The position numbers and the translations under genes were made by a program. Positions 15,402 to 22,827 of a DNA stretch of 23,345 bases are shown piece after piece. Below the pieces are notes generated by a model. It was not told the DNA's origin and ran no database searches. It saw only the letters and a list, made by a program, of their open reading frames with translations. The DNA comes from OFTM291 sp041741375 (GTDB taxonomy: Bacteria; Gemmatimonadota; Gemmatimonadetes; Gemmatimonadales; GWC2-71-9), in contig JBGSKF010000224.1 in NCBI GenBank assembly GCA_041741375.1, positions 1 through 23,345 of the forward strand, given 5' to 3'. How positions within the stretch are numbered: position 1 is the first letter of the stretch; each line of letters opens with the position of its first letter.

Positions 15402-16295
15402 ATGCCAGAGAAGACAGCACACGACTTCGACCAGGAGCTGCTCATCCTGTTCGACGCCTATGTCCATGGGGGAATTGACCGGCGAGCGTTCCTCGAGAAG
15501 GCGGCGAAGTTCGCCGTCGGGGGTGTCACGGCCGCCATGCTGCTTGACAAGTTGAGTCCCCGATTCGCCGAGGCGCAACTGGTGCGTCTCGACGACCGCC
15601 GAATTCGCCAGGAATACGTGGAGTTCGACTCCCCTTCGGGACATGGCAGGGCACGTGGTTACCTGGTGCTCCCCGACGCACCCGCCGGTCCGCAACCGGG
15701 GGTGCTCGTCATCCACGAGAACCGCGGTCTCAACCCGCACATCGAGGACATCGCCCGGCGAATCGCTCTCCACGGTTTCGTGGCCTTTGCTCCGGATGCT
15801 CTCTTTCCCCTTGGCGGGTATCCAGGAGACGAGGACCGTGCCCGCACCCTCTTTCCGCAGCTTGACCAGGCGAAGACCCGCGAGGATTTCATTGCGGCGG
15901 CCGGTTTCCTGCGGCGCCGTCCGGAATGCACGGGGCGGATCGGTGCGGTGGGATTCTGCTACGGCGGCGGGATGGTGAATTTCCTCGCCACGCGTCTCGG
16001 GGGCGACCTGTCCGCCGGTGTTCCCTTCTACGGCTCGGCACCCAACCTCGAGGACGTCCCGCGGATCACGGCACCCCTCCTCATCCAGTCGGCTGAGGTG
16101 GACCAGCGGATCAACGCGCGGTGGCCGGACTTCGAGCGGGTGCTGCAGGCCGCCAAGGTGCCCTACGAGCGGCACCTGTATCCCGGCACCCAGCACGGCT
16201 TCAACAACAACACGACGCCGCGCTACGACGAGGCCGCTGCCACACTGGCCTGGGAGCGGACGATCGCGTTCCTGAACAAGCACCTCCGCACCTGA
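15402..16295 (+). CDS. Dienelactone hydrolase-family protein with Tat-like N-terminus
   Basis: A 297-residue alpha/beta hydrolase. The dienelactone hydrolase signature is complete: nucleophile C186 in GFCYGGG, D234 in SAEVDQ, H265 in GTQHGF, plus E106 in HENRG, which in the family activates the cysteine. Residues 27-55 contain DRRAFL and a hydrophobic stretch, resembling a twin-arginine signal, so the enzyme may be exported. The ATG at 15402 has AGGAG six bases upstream. It is divergent from the DUF1111 operon across a 247-base gap. The family cleaves lactones and related esters in aromatic or xenobiotic breakdown; the actual substrate here is unknown. Confidence 0.9.
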   Translation: MPEKTAHDFDQELLILFDAYVHGGIDRRAFLEKAAKFAVGGVTAAMLLDKLSPRFAEAQLVRLDDRRIRQEYVEFDSPSGHGRARGYLVLPDAPAGPQPGVLVIHENRGLNPHIEDIARRIALHGFVAFAPDALFPLGGYPGDEDRARTLFPQLDQAKTREDFIAAAGFLRRRPECTGRIGAVGFCYGGGMVNFLATRLGGDLSAGVPFYGSAPNLEDVPRITAPLLIQSAEVDQRINARWPDFERVLQAAKVPYERHLYPGTQHGFNNNTTPRYDEAAATLAWERTIAFLNKHLRT

Positions 16296-16594
16296 AGTGC
16301 CAGATGGGGGGCCTCACCGCTCTCCCGCACCCTCCTTCGTCTTCACCCTCCGGGACAGACGGACCGGAGCCTCCTATTGGCCTTCGCGGTAGAATAAGGA
16401 CCACGAACCGGGGTCGGGTCTGGTCACCCTCCAATCTCCCGGTGCACTCCGTGGGGCGGCCTGTCTCAAGAGATCTGGCGCGGCACCGCAAAGTGCCTCG
16501 AGTTCTTACCGGTTTCGCGACAAAGCTCCCAAAGGGGCCCCATGGAACTTGGACAACCCTGTGGCAATGGCAACGGGACTGGACTCAGTATACG
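16296..16594. other. Gene-free gap at the left edge of the restriction-modification module
   Basis: No supported gene. Reading frames through here carry no recognisable domain. A weak 6-bp inverted repeat (CTCCGG/CCGGAG, near 16348-16369) follows the hydrolase gene. Base composition begins to shift toward lower GC across this gap, so it may contain the insertion boundary; no direct repeat or att-like site was recognised. Confidence 0.4.
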
Positions 16595-17017
16595 CTAGGC
16601 CTCCCGTTTACCTGCGTCCTCGATACTGTCCCTGACTCGACGAACTGTTCCATCCAAATCATTCTCGATGTCATGCTGCCAGAGGCGCAGGACGTTCCAT
16701 CCCATCCTGCGGAGCTGCCCATTCGCGCGCTGATCACGCTCAACGTTTTCCCGCAGCTTTGTGTCCCAAAACCTCTCGTTTGTCTTCGGCTTCTTAGCGT
16801 GAACCGGACAACCGTGCCAAAAGCAACCGTCCACAAATACTACCAGCCGGGCAGAGACGAATACCAGATCCGGCTTCCAAGGAAGTTTGTACCGCAACCG
16901 ATATCGAAGACCTGCAGCCCAAAGGGCTTTGCGCAGGCGAATCTCTGTTGTCGTGTTTGCTGACTTAACCCGCGACATGCAGCGACTTCGCTGCTCCGGT
17001 GTCATAACATCAACCAT
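16595..17017 (-). CDS. vsr: Very short patch repair (Vsr) mismatch endonuclease
   Basis: A 140-residue protein, the standard Vsr length. It shows the family signatures MSRVKSANTTTE near the N-terminus and FVDGCFWHGCP (about 80-90), which includes catalytic and zinc-binding residues. Vsr nicks next to T:G mismatches that arise when 5-methylcytosine deaminates, protecting sites of a C5-methylase from mutation. The partner is the C5 methylase at 18366-19595. The ATG at 17017 has AAGG upstream (AAGGTAAGCG-ATG) and lies 9 nt after the endonuclease stop, so the two are co-transcribed. Confidence 0.95.
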   Translation of the reverse strand: MVDVMTPEQRSRCMSRVKSANTTTEIRLRKALWAAGLRYRLRYKLPWKPDLVFVSARLVVFVDGCFWHGCPVHAKKPKTNERFWDTKLRENVERDQRANGQLRRMGWNVLRLWQHDIENDLDGTVRRVRDSIEDAGKREA

Positions 17018-17026
17018 CGCTTACCT

Positions 17027-18049
17027 TCAAATCAGTGCCTCCAACGCATCGGCCAACTCCTCGAACCGCCGGACGGCGACGGCGTCCCTATCCGCAACCT
17101 TCGAAATGTTGTAAGCTGCGCTGAGCAGCCCCTGCCGGGAAAGAGTCTTTAGTCCGACATGCTGGGTTCCATGGCTTGAGAAGCCTTCCACCATCGCCTC
17201 GTTGATCAGCGTTCCGAAAAACAACCGCGCCGCATCCGGATTCTGGCCGGTCCACGTGCGCATGTGGTTGTATACCCCCGGCATCCAGCTTTCCCATACG
17301 TTTGACAGATCTTTGCGGCCCTTAATTTCTCCAACCGCGATCGTCACGCTATCTAGGAACACGACGATATCAGGTCGATCGCCTCCGCTGATGAACTCAC
17401 ACGTGATCCTACCGGCAAACCGGATTCGTTGACGCTTCGGTAGGTTATGCTCCGGCCGGTACTCCTCCCAGTTCGTGTCCTCGAGTTGAACCTCGACAAA
17501 GTGTCCACGCTTCTCGAACGCCTCGAGCAAGAGAGCCTTTACCAAGTCCACAGCATCATCGCCGCCTAGATTCTGCCCGCGACCGATCACTCGGCCCCCC
17601 AGGATCATGGAGACGGAGGCAAGTGCCATCATCCGGTCGCGGTCCTCGGGCGGAAAGAGAAAATCGATTTCCGAATTGATCCATGCGGAGAACGCTTGCA
17701 ACTGGTCATCCGGCACGCTTTGCCCCCTTCTGAGCCGCTCCACCAAACCCTTTGCCTTGCGGTTCAGACCAAAGTTGGCCGGGACAACATTGATGTTCTG
17801 GAGCGTCTTCATGGAGAATCCGGCGAGGCTCACGTACCAATCAGCAGAGAAGGCGACCTCGCGCAGCACTCTCGGCGTGCAGCGAAACAGCAGCCCGCAG
17901 CTATCGAGCTTATCGACAGTATCGAGCACGCGTCCCGCCATTTCCGCGGTAAGTCCGAACTTTCGGTTCCTGTCAGCGATCCAGGCCGCTTCTTCGCTAC
18001 CCCCAAGAAGTGCCGCCCAGTCAGGAGGTGCGAGTTCGAGAAAAAGCAT
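17027..18049 (-). CDS. Type II restriction endonuclease, PD-(D/E)XK fold
   Basis: A 340-residue protein whose catalytic motif is P226-D227 followed by E241-I-K243 (RPDIVVF...GEIKGR), the arrangement of PD-(D/E)XK nucleases. Context identifies it as the cleavage partner of the C5 methylase: it lies between a small DNA-binding regulator and vsr on the strand opposite the methylase. The length and the EIKGR segment recall the XcyI/Cfr9I group, but those enzymes are usually paired with N4-cytosine methylases, so I do not assign a specificity. The ATG at 18049 follows directly on the regulator's TAG and is preceded by GGAAGGA, a strong ribosome-binding site within the upstream gene. Confidence 0.82.
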   Translation of the reverse strand: MLFLELAPPDWAALLGGSEEAAWIADRNRKFGLTAEMAGRVLDTVDKLDSCGLLFRCTPRVLREVAFSADWYVSLAGFSMKTLQNINVVPANFGLNRKAKGLVERLRRGQSVPDDQLQAFSAWINSEIDFLFPPEDRDRMMALASVSMILGGRVIGRGQNLGGDDAVDLVKALLLEAFEKRGHFVEVQLEDTNWEEYRPEHNLPKRQRIRFAGRITCEFISGGDRPDIVVFLDSVTIAVGEIKGRKDLSNVWESWMPGVYNHMRTWTGQNPDAARLFFGTLINEAMVEGFSSHGTQHVGLKTLSRQGLLSAAYNISKVADRDAVAVRRFEELADALEALI

Positions 18050-18235
18050 CTATCCTTCCCCCCTGCCGGCGCGTGAGGCTCTCTGGCCCGTTTGCGCGTG
18101 CCATTCGTCCACTGCACGCAGAATCACGCGCCTGGCCCAGGTGGACGTATCCAGGTGGTCGGCTTCGGCGGCCTTCCGGATGCAGGCCAGATCATTAGGA
18201 GCCACCCGGATCTGTAGAAAATTGGTTTTCGCCAT
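18050..18235 (-). CDS. Small ribbon-helix-helix-like regulator of the restriction-modification module
   Basis: A 61-residue protein. FLQIRVAPNDLACIRKAAEADHL resembles a beta-strand plus first helix of CopG/Arc-like ribbon-helix-helix DNA-binding proteins (the strand with alternating polar residues, then helices), and TSTWARRVILRAV would be the second helix. The stop codon abuts the endonuclease start. A 21-base imperfect inverted repeat lies 25 bases upstream. By position it is likely a transcriptional controller that delays or limits endonuclease expression, filling the role of classical helix-turn-helix C proteins. That function is inferred from position; the protein is too short for a confident family call. 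Confidence 0.7.
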   Translation of the reverse strand: MAKTNFLQIRVAPNDLACIRKAAEADHLDTSTWARRVILRAVDEWHAQTGQRASRAGRGEG

Positions 18236-18259
18236 TCGTCCGCAAGGGAAACAGTTGGG

Positions 18260-18280
18260 TCGTGGTACATCGTAGCACGA
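18260..18280. promoter_or_regulatory. Inverted repeat, candidate operator between regulator and methylase
   Basis: TCGTGGTAC-ATC-GTAGCACGA has arms matching at 8 of 9 positions around a 3-base centre. It starts 25 bases upstream of the small regulator and overlaps a possible -10 (TACGAT, minus strand), so binding would repress the regulator-endonuclease-vsr transcript. It also lies in the divergent region shared with the methylase. Confidence 0.5.
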
Positions 18281-18352
18281 GATAGATAACAGACACCCTC
18301 CTTGCGCACCGTCTCACAATGTGTTACGGTAAAGTTCGACCTCTTGTGAACC

Positions 18353-18358
18353 TAGCTT
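18353..18358 (+). promoter_or_regulatory. TANNNT -10 element of the C5-methylase gene (leaderless geometry)
   Basis: TAGCTT is followed by 7 nt and the ATG at 18366; no Shine-Dalgarno sequence precedes the start. It supports 18366 over the in-frame ATG at 18372. Confidence 0.35.
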
Positions 18359-18365
18359 CTATGAA

Positions 18366-19595
18366 ATGCATATGAGCCAAAGCTTGCGCGGCAAGGTTAT
18401 CGATCTCTTTTCCGGTGCCGGTGGCATGAGCCATGGGTTTTCTCGCTATCGAGAACGGTTCGAAATCATTGGCGCTGTTGATCTTGAGAAGGGTAAACCC
18501 GGCCGAGGCAAGAGCCCCGGCACGTCAACTAGGTGCAATCCGACGTACCAGAGAAATATCGGCGTTCTGCCTAAGAGTGCCGACCTCGCCGTGCTGAGTC
18601 CTTCCGAGTATCGCGCGGAATTGGGGATAGACCGGGGCGCGCTAGAGGTTCTCATCTCCTGTGCCCCTTGTACAGGTTTCTCCCAGAAGAACGCGAGCAA
18701 CCATATCCATGACGACCCGCGAAACCTCCTTGTTGAACGAACCGCCGATTTTGTAGGTGAGTTCATGCCGGAGTTCCTGGTCATGGAAAACGTGAAGGAG
18801 CTTCTCAGCGGGAACCAGCGCCATCATTTCGATGCGTTGCGCCGTCGGCTGGAACGCGAGTTTGGCTACTCTGTATGGGCCGAGGTACACGACCTTTCGG
18901 ACTACGGGCTCCCCCAGCGCCGACTCCGGGCGATGGTCATTGCACGGCGCGACGGACCGGTCATTGGTCTTCCGTGGGGAACCGAGCGAGTGAGAACTGT
19001 GCGTTCGACCATCGGGCACCTGCCCCCAATCGGTGCGGGTGACGTGCACCCAGACGATCCTATGCATCTGGCGCCTCGGAATACACCGAGGGTACTCTCC
19101 CGTATCCGAGCCATGCCGAAGGATGGCGGTTCCTGGGCGGACATCATGAACGATCCGGACCGTACGGAGGAGGAGAAGCGACATCTCCTCATACCAGCTA
19201 TGTTTCGCGCGCGGCCCGGTTCGTTCCCGGATGTTTACGGACGCCTCTGGTGGGATCGCCCAGCCATAACTATCACACGCGAATGCGGTCACGTGGGTAA
19301 CGGGCGGTATGTGCATCCCGAGCAGGATCGCCTTCTTAGTGTTCGCGAAATGGCGCTTCTCCAGGGGTTTCCACCCGATTACCACTTTGAAGGGCGGCTT
19401 ACTGCAAAGTACAACCAGATCGGTGATGCGGTACCGCCCCTTGTTGCAGCCAAGATCGCCGAGCACATCACGCGGATCAAGTCCGGTGAGCTGAACGTGT
19501 ATGAGGAATTCGGGTCCCGCGACCCGCAGCACCTTCTCATGTTGAAGGAGCGACGGGAGTTGTACATGTCCTCACAAGAGTCGGCTCTAGCGTAA
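18366..19595 (+). CDS. C5-cytosine DNA methyltransferase of a type II restriction-modification system
   Basis: A 409-residue enzyme with the C5-methylase motifs in order: motif I DLFSGAGG (13-20), catalytic motif IV with Cys102 in SCAPCTGFS, motif VI ENV (141-143), motif VIII QRR (184-186), a target-recognition region of about 130 residues, and motif X NQIGDAVPPLVAAKIA. It transfers a methyl group to carbon 5 of cytosine and protects host DNA from the endonuclease at 17027-18049. The common PCQ of motif IV is PCT here, a substitution seen in a subset of the family. Divergent transcription from the regulator-endonuclease-vsr operon lets one intergenic region control both sides. Confidence 0.96.
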   Translation: MHMSQSLRGKVIDLFSGAGGMSHGFSRYRERFEIIGAVDLEKGKPGRGKSPGTSTRCNPTYQRNIGVLPKSADLAVLSPSEYRAELGIDRGALEVLISCAPCTGFSQKNASNHIHDDPRNLLVERTADFVGEFMPEFLVMENVKELLSGNQRHHFDALRRRLEREFGYSVWAEVHDLSDYGLPQRRLRAMVIARRDGPVIGLPWGTERVRTVRSTIGHLPPIGAGDVHPDDPMHLAPRNTPRVLSRIRAMPKDGGSWADIMNDPDRTEEEKRHLLIPAMFRARPGSFPDVYGRLWWDRPAITITRECGHVGNGRYVHPEQDRLLSVREMALLQGFPPDYHFEGRLTAKYNQIGDAVPPLVAAKIAEHITRIKSGELNVYEEFGSRDPQHLLMLKERRELYMSSQESALA

Positions 19596-19651
19596 TTAGC
19601 GCCTTGCCCTAGATAACCCGCAACTTCAAGGGCCCTCCGGGCTTCGCATAG

Positions 19652-19957
19652 CGAGGGCGTGGAATCTCCGGGCAAGCGGTTCTGCCGGATCAGACAGTCC
19701 GAGACGCGCCGCATACCATGCGCCGTCCGGTGCGGGTGGACTATCTCGCCCTCGAGGCCCGCAACCAGTCACTCGGGAAGGCCGGGGAGGAGTTGGTGCT
19801 GCGTGTGGAAATGGACCGGCTCCGGCGGGAGGGGGCGTCGCGCCTGGCGGACCGGATCGAGCATGTGTCCCACACCCGGGGGGACGGACTCGGATACGAT
19901 GTGCTGTCGTTTGAGTCGACCGGGAGGGAACGCCTGATCGAGGTGAAGACCCGACGC
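19652..19957 (+). pseudogene. DUF3883 (NOV C-terminal, PD-(D/E)XK-like) nuclease-domain fragment
   Basis: From about 19718 (RRPVRVDYLALEARNQSLGK) the frame matches the DUF3883 domain: AGEELVL, LADRIEHVSHTRGDG, GYDVLSF and ending RLIEVKTRR, in which D and the E-x-K form a nuclease-like active site. Similarity stops at about 19957. The same frame runs on to 20173, but that stretch is antisense to the end of the DNRLRE gene. Upstream, a stop at 19649-19651 leaves only about 20 unmatched residues before the domain. The family usually sits at the C-terminus of larger proteins or beside helicases and methylases in defence loci. Both ends appear lost, so this is a remnant; a short intact protein from the ATG at 19718 cannot be excluded. 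Confidence 0.65.
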
Positions 19958-20020
19958 AGTACGTGGCGCGGATCGCCTGAGGCTGAATCCGGGGCCTGTG
20001 ATCCCGCGGGCGTCGTTCCC

Positions 20021-21527
20021 CTATGGCCGGATCTCCAGGATGAGGCGCGGAGGTGCGGCACTCTCCCGGGATCCGAACTCCACCCGCCCGGTCGGTCCTT
20101 CCTCCGTTTTCTTCAGGATCCATCCCCAGTGATTCCCCCCCCCCACCGAGCAGGGCCTGAATGTCAGCGGTGACGTCGAAGGTGATGACGCCCTGCAGGC
20201 CATTGGTGATGAGCTGCGTGGCCGTCGGGGTGGCGATCCACGGATGGGGGCCCGCCCCGCCCATCTCCCAGGCCGAGAGGGGACAGTCCGGTTTCTGGTT
20301 GCCGGGATCCAGGTCGTCCCCGCAGTTCCAGGTGGCCCCTGCTTCCGTCCACGACTGGGTGAGGCGGTGGAGGTCGATGGTCCGGCCCGTGGAGCCCCAA
20401 TTGTCGGCGTTCAGGGCGATGGTGAGTTCCAGCCGGGCGCTGACCACGGCACCACTGCCGACCGCGGTGGCCACGGCCGCCGAGTCGAGCCGGAGGAGGG
20501 CGCGGTTGTTGCCGCTGGCCCGGAGCCGGAGGATCGGCTCGGTGCCTTGGGTTTGGTTCGGGCTGCCGGACCGAAGATAGGTATCGGCGGCCAACGGGAG
20601 GGTCACGGTTGTGACCCCGGACGGCAGGAGGTCTCGAATGAACTCCGCGTTGACCATGAGCAGCCAGAAAGCGTTGTCGTTCACCGGAAGCCCCGGGCCA
20701 TGTGCCCCGTTGAGGGTCGCCAGGAAACTCTCCACTCCCGCCCGGGCACCGGTCGCGTTGCCCTGGCTCAGGGCTTGGCGCGCCTGGTCCAGGTGGGCGG
20801 CGAGTGCGGCGCAGGTGCTTGGATCGACGATCCATCCCAGGGTACAACTCTGGGAGAGATCTGCCGCCACCGAATCCAGTCCCGGCCCCGGATCCGCGAG
20901 CGCAGCCGAAGGGCGGACCGGAGCGACCACCGGCACAACCAAGCCACCGCCGGTGAAGAACCCAAATCCCTGAACACGGTCCAAGAGCTGATAGACAGTG
21001 TCCGGTGTTTCCTCAACAGGGGTGGGGAGACCTATCGTCTCCACGCTTCCATAAGCCCTGGCCTCGGCAATCGCCGGGTGGTACGCGGACAGAATCAGCA
21101 AATCGCGGATCGTCTGACCGGGCTCCAGCAGGGCCTCTCGAAACACGAAATCACACGTGGTGGAACCTGTGCGAGAAATCACCTCTGCGCCCCACGTCGG
21201 TGGTGCTGTGACCAGAAGCGTGGGGTCAGCACCCGGGCATGGGATCGTCACACTCACCAAGGGTTGGATCGCTCCGACGCTATTGGTCAGGACGTAGCGG
21301 TATCCGAGGGAGCCGACCTGGGGCTCAACAGCGATAACTACGTCAGGGCGGACCTTGTCTCTCGGCTCTACTATCACCGAATGTGTATTGCCATCCAGAT
21401 CGGTATAGGTGAGCAGATAGTTCCCAGTGGCTGCATCGCGTACAAGAGTTTGCGCATCCGCAGGTCGACCACCCACTGCCATAACTACCACGGCAGCCAT
21501 CGTCTTGAGGAAACGTGATGTTTGCAT
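20021..21527 (-). pseudogene. Secreted DNRLRE-domain protein, frameshifted at a G10 tract
   Basis: The ATG at 21527 has GAGG upstream and begins a protein with a clear signal peptide (cleavage near ADA-QT, residue 25). A beta-rich, cysteine-containing middle region of unknown function follows. From about residue 307 it matches the DNRLRE domain, typified by LPLAADTYLRSG, RALLRLD and LHRLTQSWTEAGATWNC. At the G10 tract (20144-20135) the frame is lost after ALLGGGG. The next frame continues with the expected domain end (NHWGWILKKTEEG ... PRLILEIRP) and stops at 20021. The span is 3n+1 bases, and one G fewer would restore a 501-residue protein. The cause is a sequencing/assembly error, a mutation or phase variation. 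DNRLRE domains occur in extracellular, often carbohydrate-associated proteins. Confidence 0.8.
20135..20144. repeat. C10/G10 homopolymer at a frameshift
   Basis: Ten consecutive C on the plus strand, within the DNRLRE coding sequence. The frame on either side is rejoined exactly if one base is removed. No comparable homopolymer lies in the other genes of the window. Confidence 0.9.
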
Positions 21528-21529
21528 CG

Positions 21530-21844
21530 CTACCTCATCGGGGACAGGTGGAAGTGACTGGGAGCCGTTTCGGGAACACAGCGGATACGAGCTCTTTCGC
21601 ACAGAAGCAGGAACCTGTCCCGCTGCCCACGACCCAGTGTCGTTGACCTCACATCCATGTGCTCACCATCGCGGTGGGCCCTGTGGGGGTTGCGCCACTG
21701 CGCGTCCTTCGCCACATCGAACAGCCCACCCCACTCCAACGACGCCTCGGTGATCACGAACCGGGTATCCATGCCGCCGCCGGGCGAGGGGTTGCGAAAC
21801 CGTGGTTCCGGAACCACCTCGAAATACCGCCGGAAGGCGTCCCG
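21530..21844 (-). pseudogene. 5'-truncated LAS-type metallopeptidase-like gene fragment
   Basis: The frame opens directly after the arsC stop and encodes 104 residues. It carries H57-x2-G60-x3-D64 (HRDGEHMD) and H97-F-H99, the pattern of zinc ligands in LAS-superfamily peptidases such as MepA and VanY, within WGGLFDVAKDAQWRNPH and SHFHL. Those enzymes cut peptidoglycan cross-bridges or stem peptides. The stop lies 2 bases before the DNRLRE start, so the two genes were one operon. No good start codon exists; GTG at 21817 would give 95 residues, shorter than usual for the fold. Most likely the 5' part was lost when the arsC segment was joined here. A zinc-binding but non-peptidase relative is possible. 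Confidence 0.5.
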
Positions 21845-22324
21845 TTACGGGGGCAGGTCGGCAATTTTCTGGAGTTCCGTCTCCAACCGGCCGCGGTCCC
21901 CAACCAGCACCGCATCGGGGAGATCCAGCATCGCCTCGATGCGGGCCCGAAGGATCCGATAGGCCTTCTCGAAAGCGGCGTCGATCGTGGCATCGGTCCC
22001 GGTGGCCCGGGCCGGATCCGCGACTCCCCAGTGCGCCCTGATGGCGGGCGCCAGATACGCGGGGCATGCCTCCCCCGCCGCCGAGTCGCAGACGGTGATC
22101 ACCACATCGGGGGTCTCGGGTAGGTCATCCCAGGAGGTGCTCGCGCACCCCTCGGCGGAGATCCCCTCCCGGGCCAGCAGCGCAAGCGCCCTCGGATGAA
22201 CGAAGCCCACGGGGTGGCTCCCGGCACTCATCACCCGCCAGTCCGGGGGCGCAAGGTGACGGCAGGTCGCCTCCGCGAGAATCGAGCGGCAGGAGTTGCC
22301 GGTGCAGATGAAGAGGAGGTTCAT
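21845..22324 (-). CDS. arsC: Arsenate reductase, thioredoxin-coupled (low-molecular-weight phosphatase type)
   Basis: A 159-residue protein with the phosphatase-like loop CTGNSCRS near the N-terminus (CX5R, nucleophilic Cys at 7). The resolving cysteine pair in TVCDSAAGEACP supplies the disulfide cascade of Staphylococcus-type ArsC, which distinguishes it from tyrosine phosphatases. It reduces arsenate to arsenite in the cytoplasm with thioredoxin; an exporter then removes arsenite, but no arsB/acr3 or arsR gene is in the window. The ATG at 22324 has no clear ribosome-binding site and lies about 12 bases from a heptamer array. The TAA stop is immediately followed, in the same frame, by the truncated peptidase-like fragment. 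Confidence 0.92.
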   Translation of the reverse strand: MNLLFICTGNSCRSILAEATCRHLAPPDWRVMSAGSHPVGFVHPRALALLAREGISAEGCASTSWDDLPETPDVVITVCDSAAGEACPAYLAPAIRAHWGVADPARATGTDATIDAAFEKAYRILRARIEAMLDLPDAVLVGDRGRLETELQKIADLPP

Positions 22325-22827
22325 GGCGTGGATCCCAGGACGCAGGACTTAGGACTTAGGACTTAGGACATAGGACATAGGACATAGGACATAGGACATA
22401 GGACAAAATGCTGCAAGACCCAACACCCAACACCTAATTCCCTACTCCCTAAGCCGGCAGAGCCGGAACCAAAGAGGCGTGTCGAGTTTTCGCGTGAGTT
22501 CCCCGGGGCTTTCGCCCCGGGCTCGGCGGCGAGAGGCCGTTCACACGGCCAGGTGTTCGTCCGGGCTCCCGGTGGCGCGTAGGGGCGGTTCGTGAACCGA
22601 CCTTCCCACCTCCCCTGGCCGAGCAAGGGGCGTCAGCCCCGGGAAACACCAATCGTCTGGTCACGGCTCACTTCGCGACACGAAGGCACCCAAGGTGGAT
22701 ATATTCCGAACCGCCGTCACACGCAGTGCCGGCGTGGGTTTCCGGGCGTCACCCAAAATATTGTTGCCCATTGTGTTTTTCGCGTTTGTCTGTAAGGGAC
22801 TACTCCCTACCCCCCACTCCCTACCGC
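22325..22827. repeat. Gene-free repeat block between the P-type ATPase and arsC
   Basis: No supported gene. The block holds GGACTTA/GGACATA heptamers (about ten units, 22337-22405), a short CCCTACT piece (22440-22450), hairpins of the form GGGGC-N4-GCCCC (22503-22520 and 22627-22640), a REP-like hairpin (22579-22604), an AT-richer stretch (22690-22790), a copy of TGTCYGTAAGGGACTA (22787-22802), and CCCTAC-type heptamers that run to about 22850 into the ATPase gene. Confidence 0.8.
22579..22604. repeat. REP-like hairpin, copy 4
   Basis: GTAGGGGCG head with stem CGGTTC/GAACCG and trailing ACCTT. Compared with copies 1-3 the inner stem bases differ but remain paired. Confidence 0.7.

Noticed and set aside
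17027..18049. Assigning CCCGGG (XcyI/Cfr9I) specificity to the endonuclease
   Set aside because: The resemblance is limited to length and a short active-site segment, and the partner methylase is of the C5 class rather than the N4 class of that group.
19958..20173. Continuation of the DUF3883 protein
   Set aside because: Similarity ends at IEVKTRR; the remaining frame is antisense to the conserved end of the DNRLRE domain.
20244..21518. Plus-strand open frame of 424 codons
   Set aside because: Antisense to the DNRLRE gene, which has a signal peptide, a ribosome-binding site and a recognisable domain.
22337..22405. CRISPR array
   Set aside because: The repeat unit is 7 bases with no spacers and no cas genes nearby; it is a simple tandem array.
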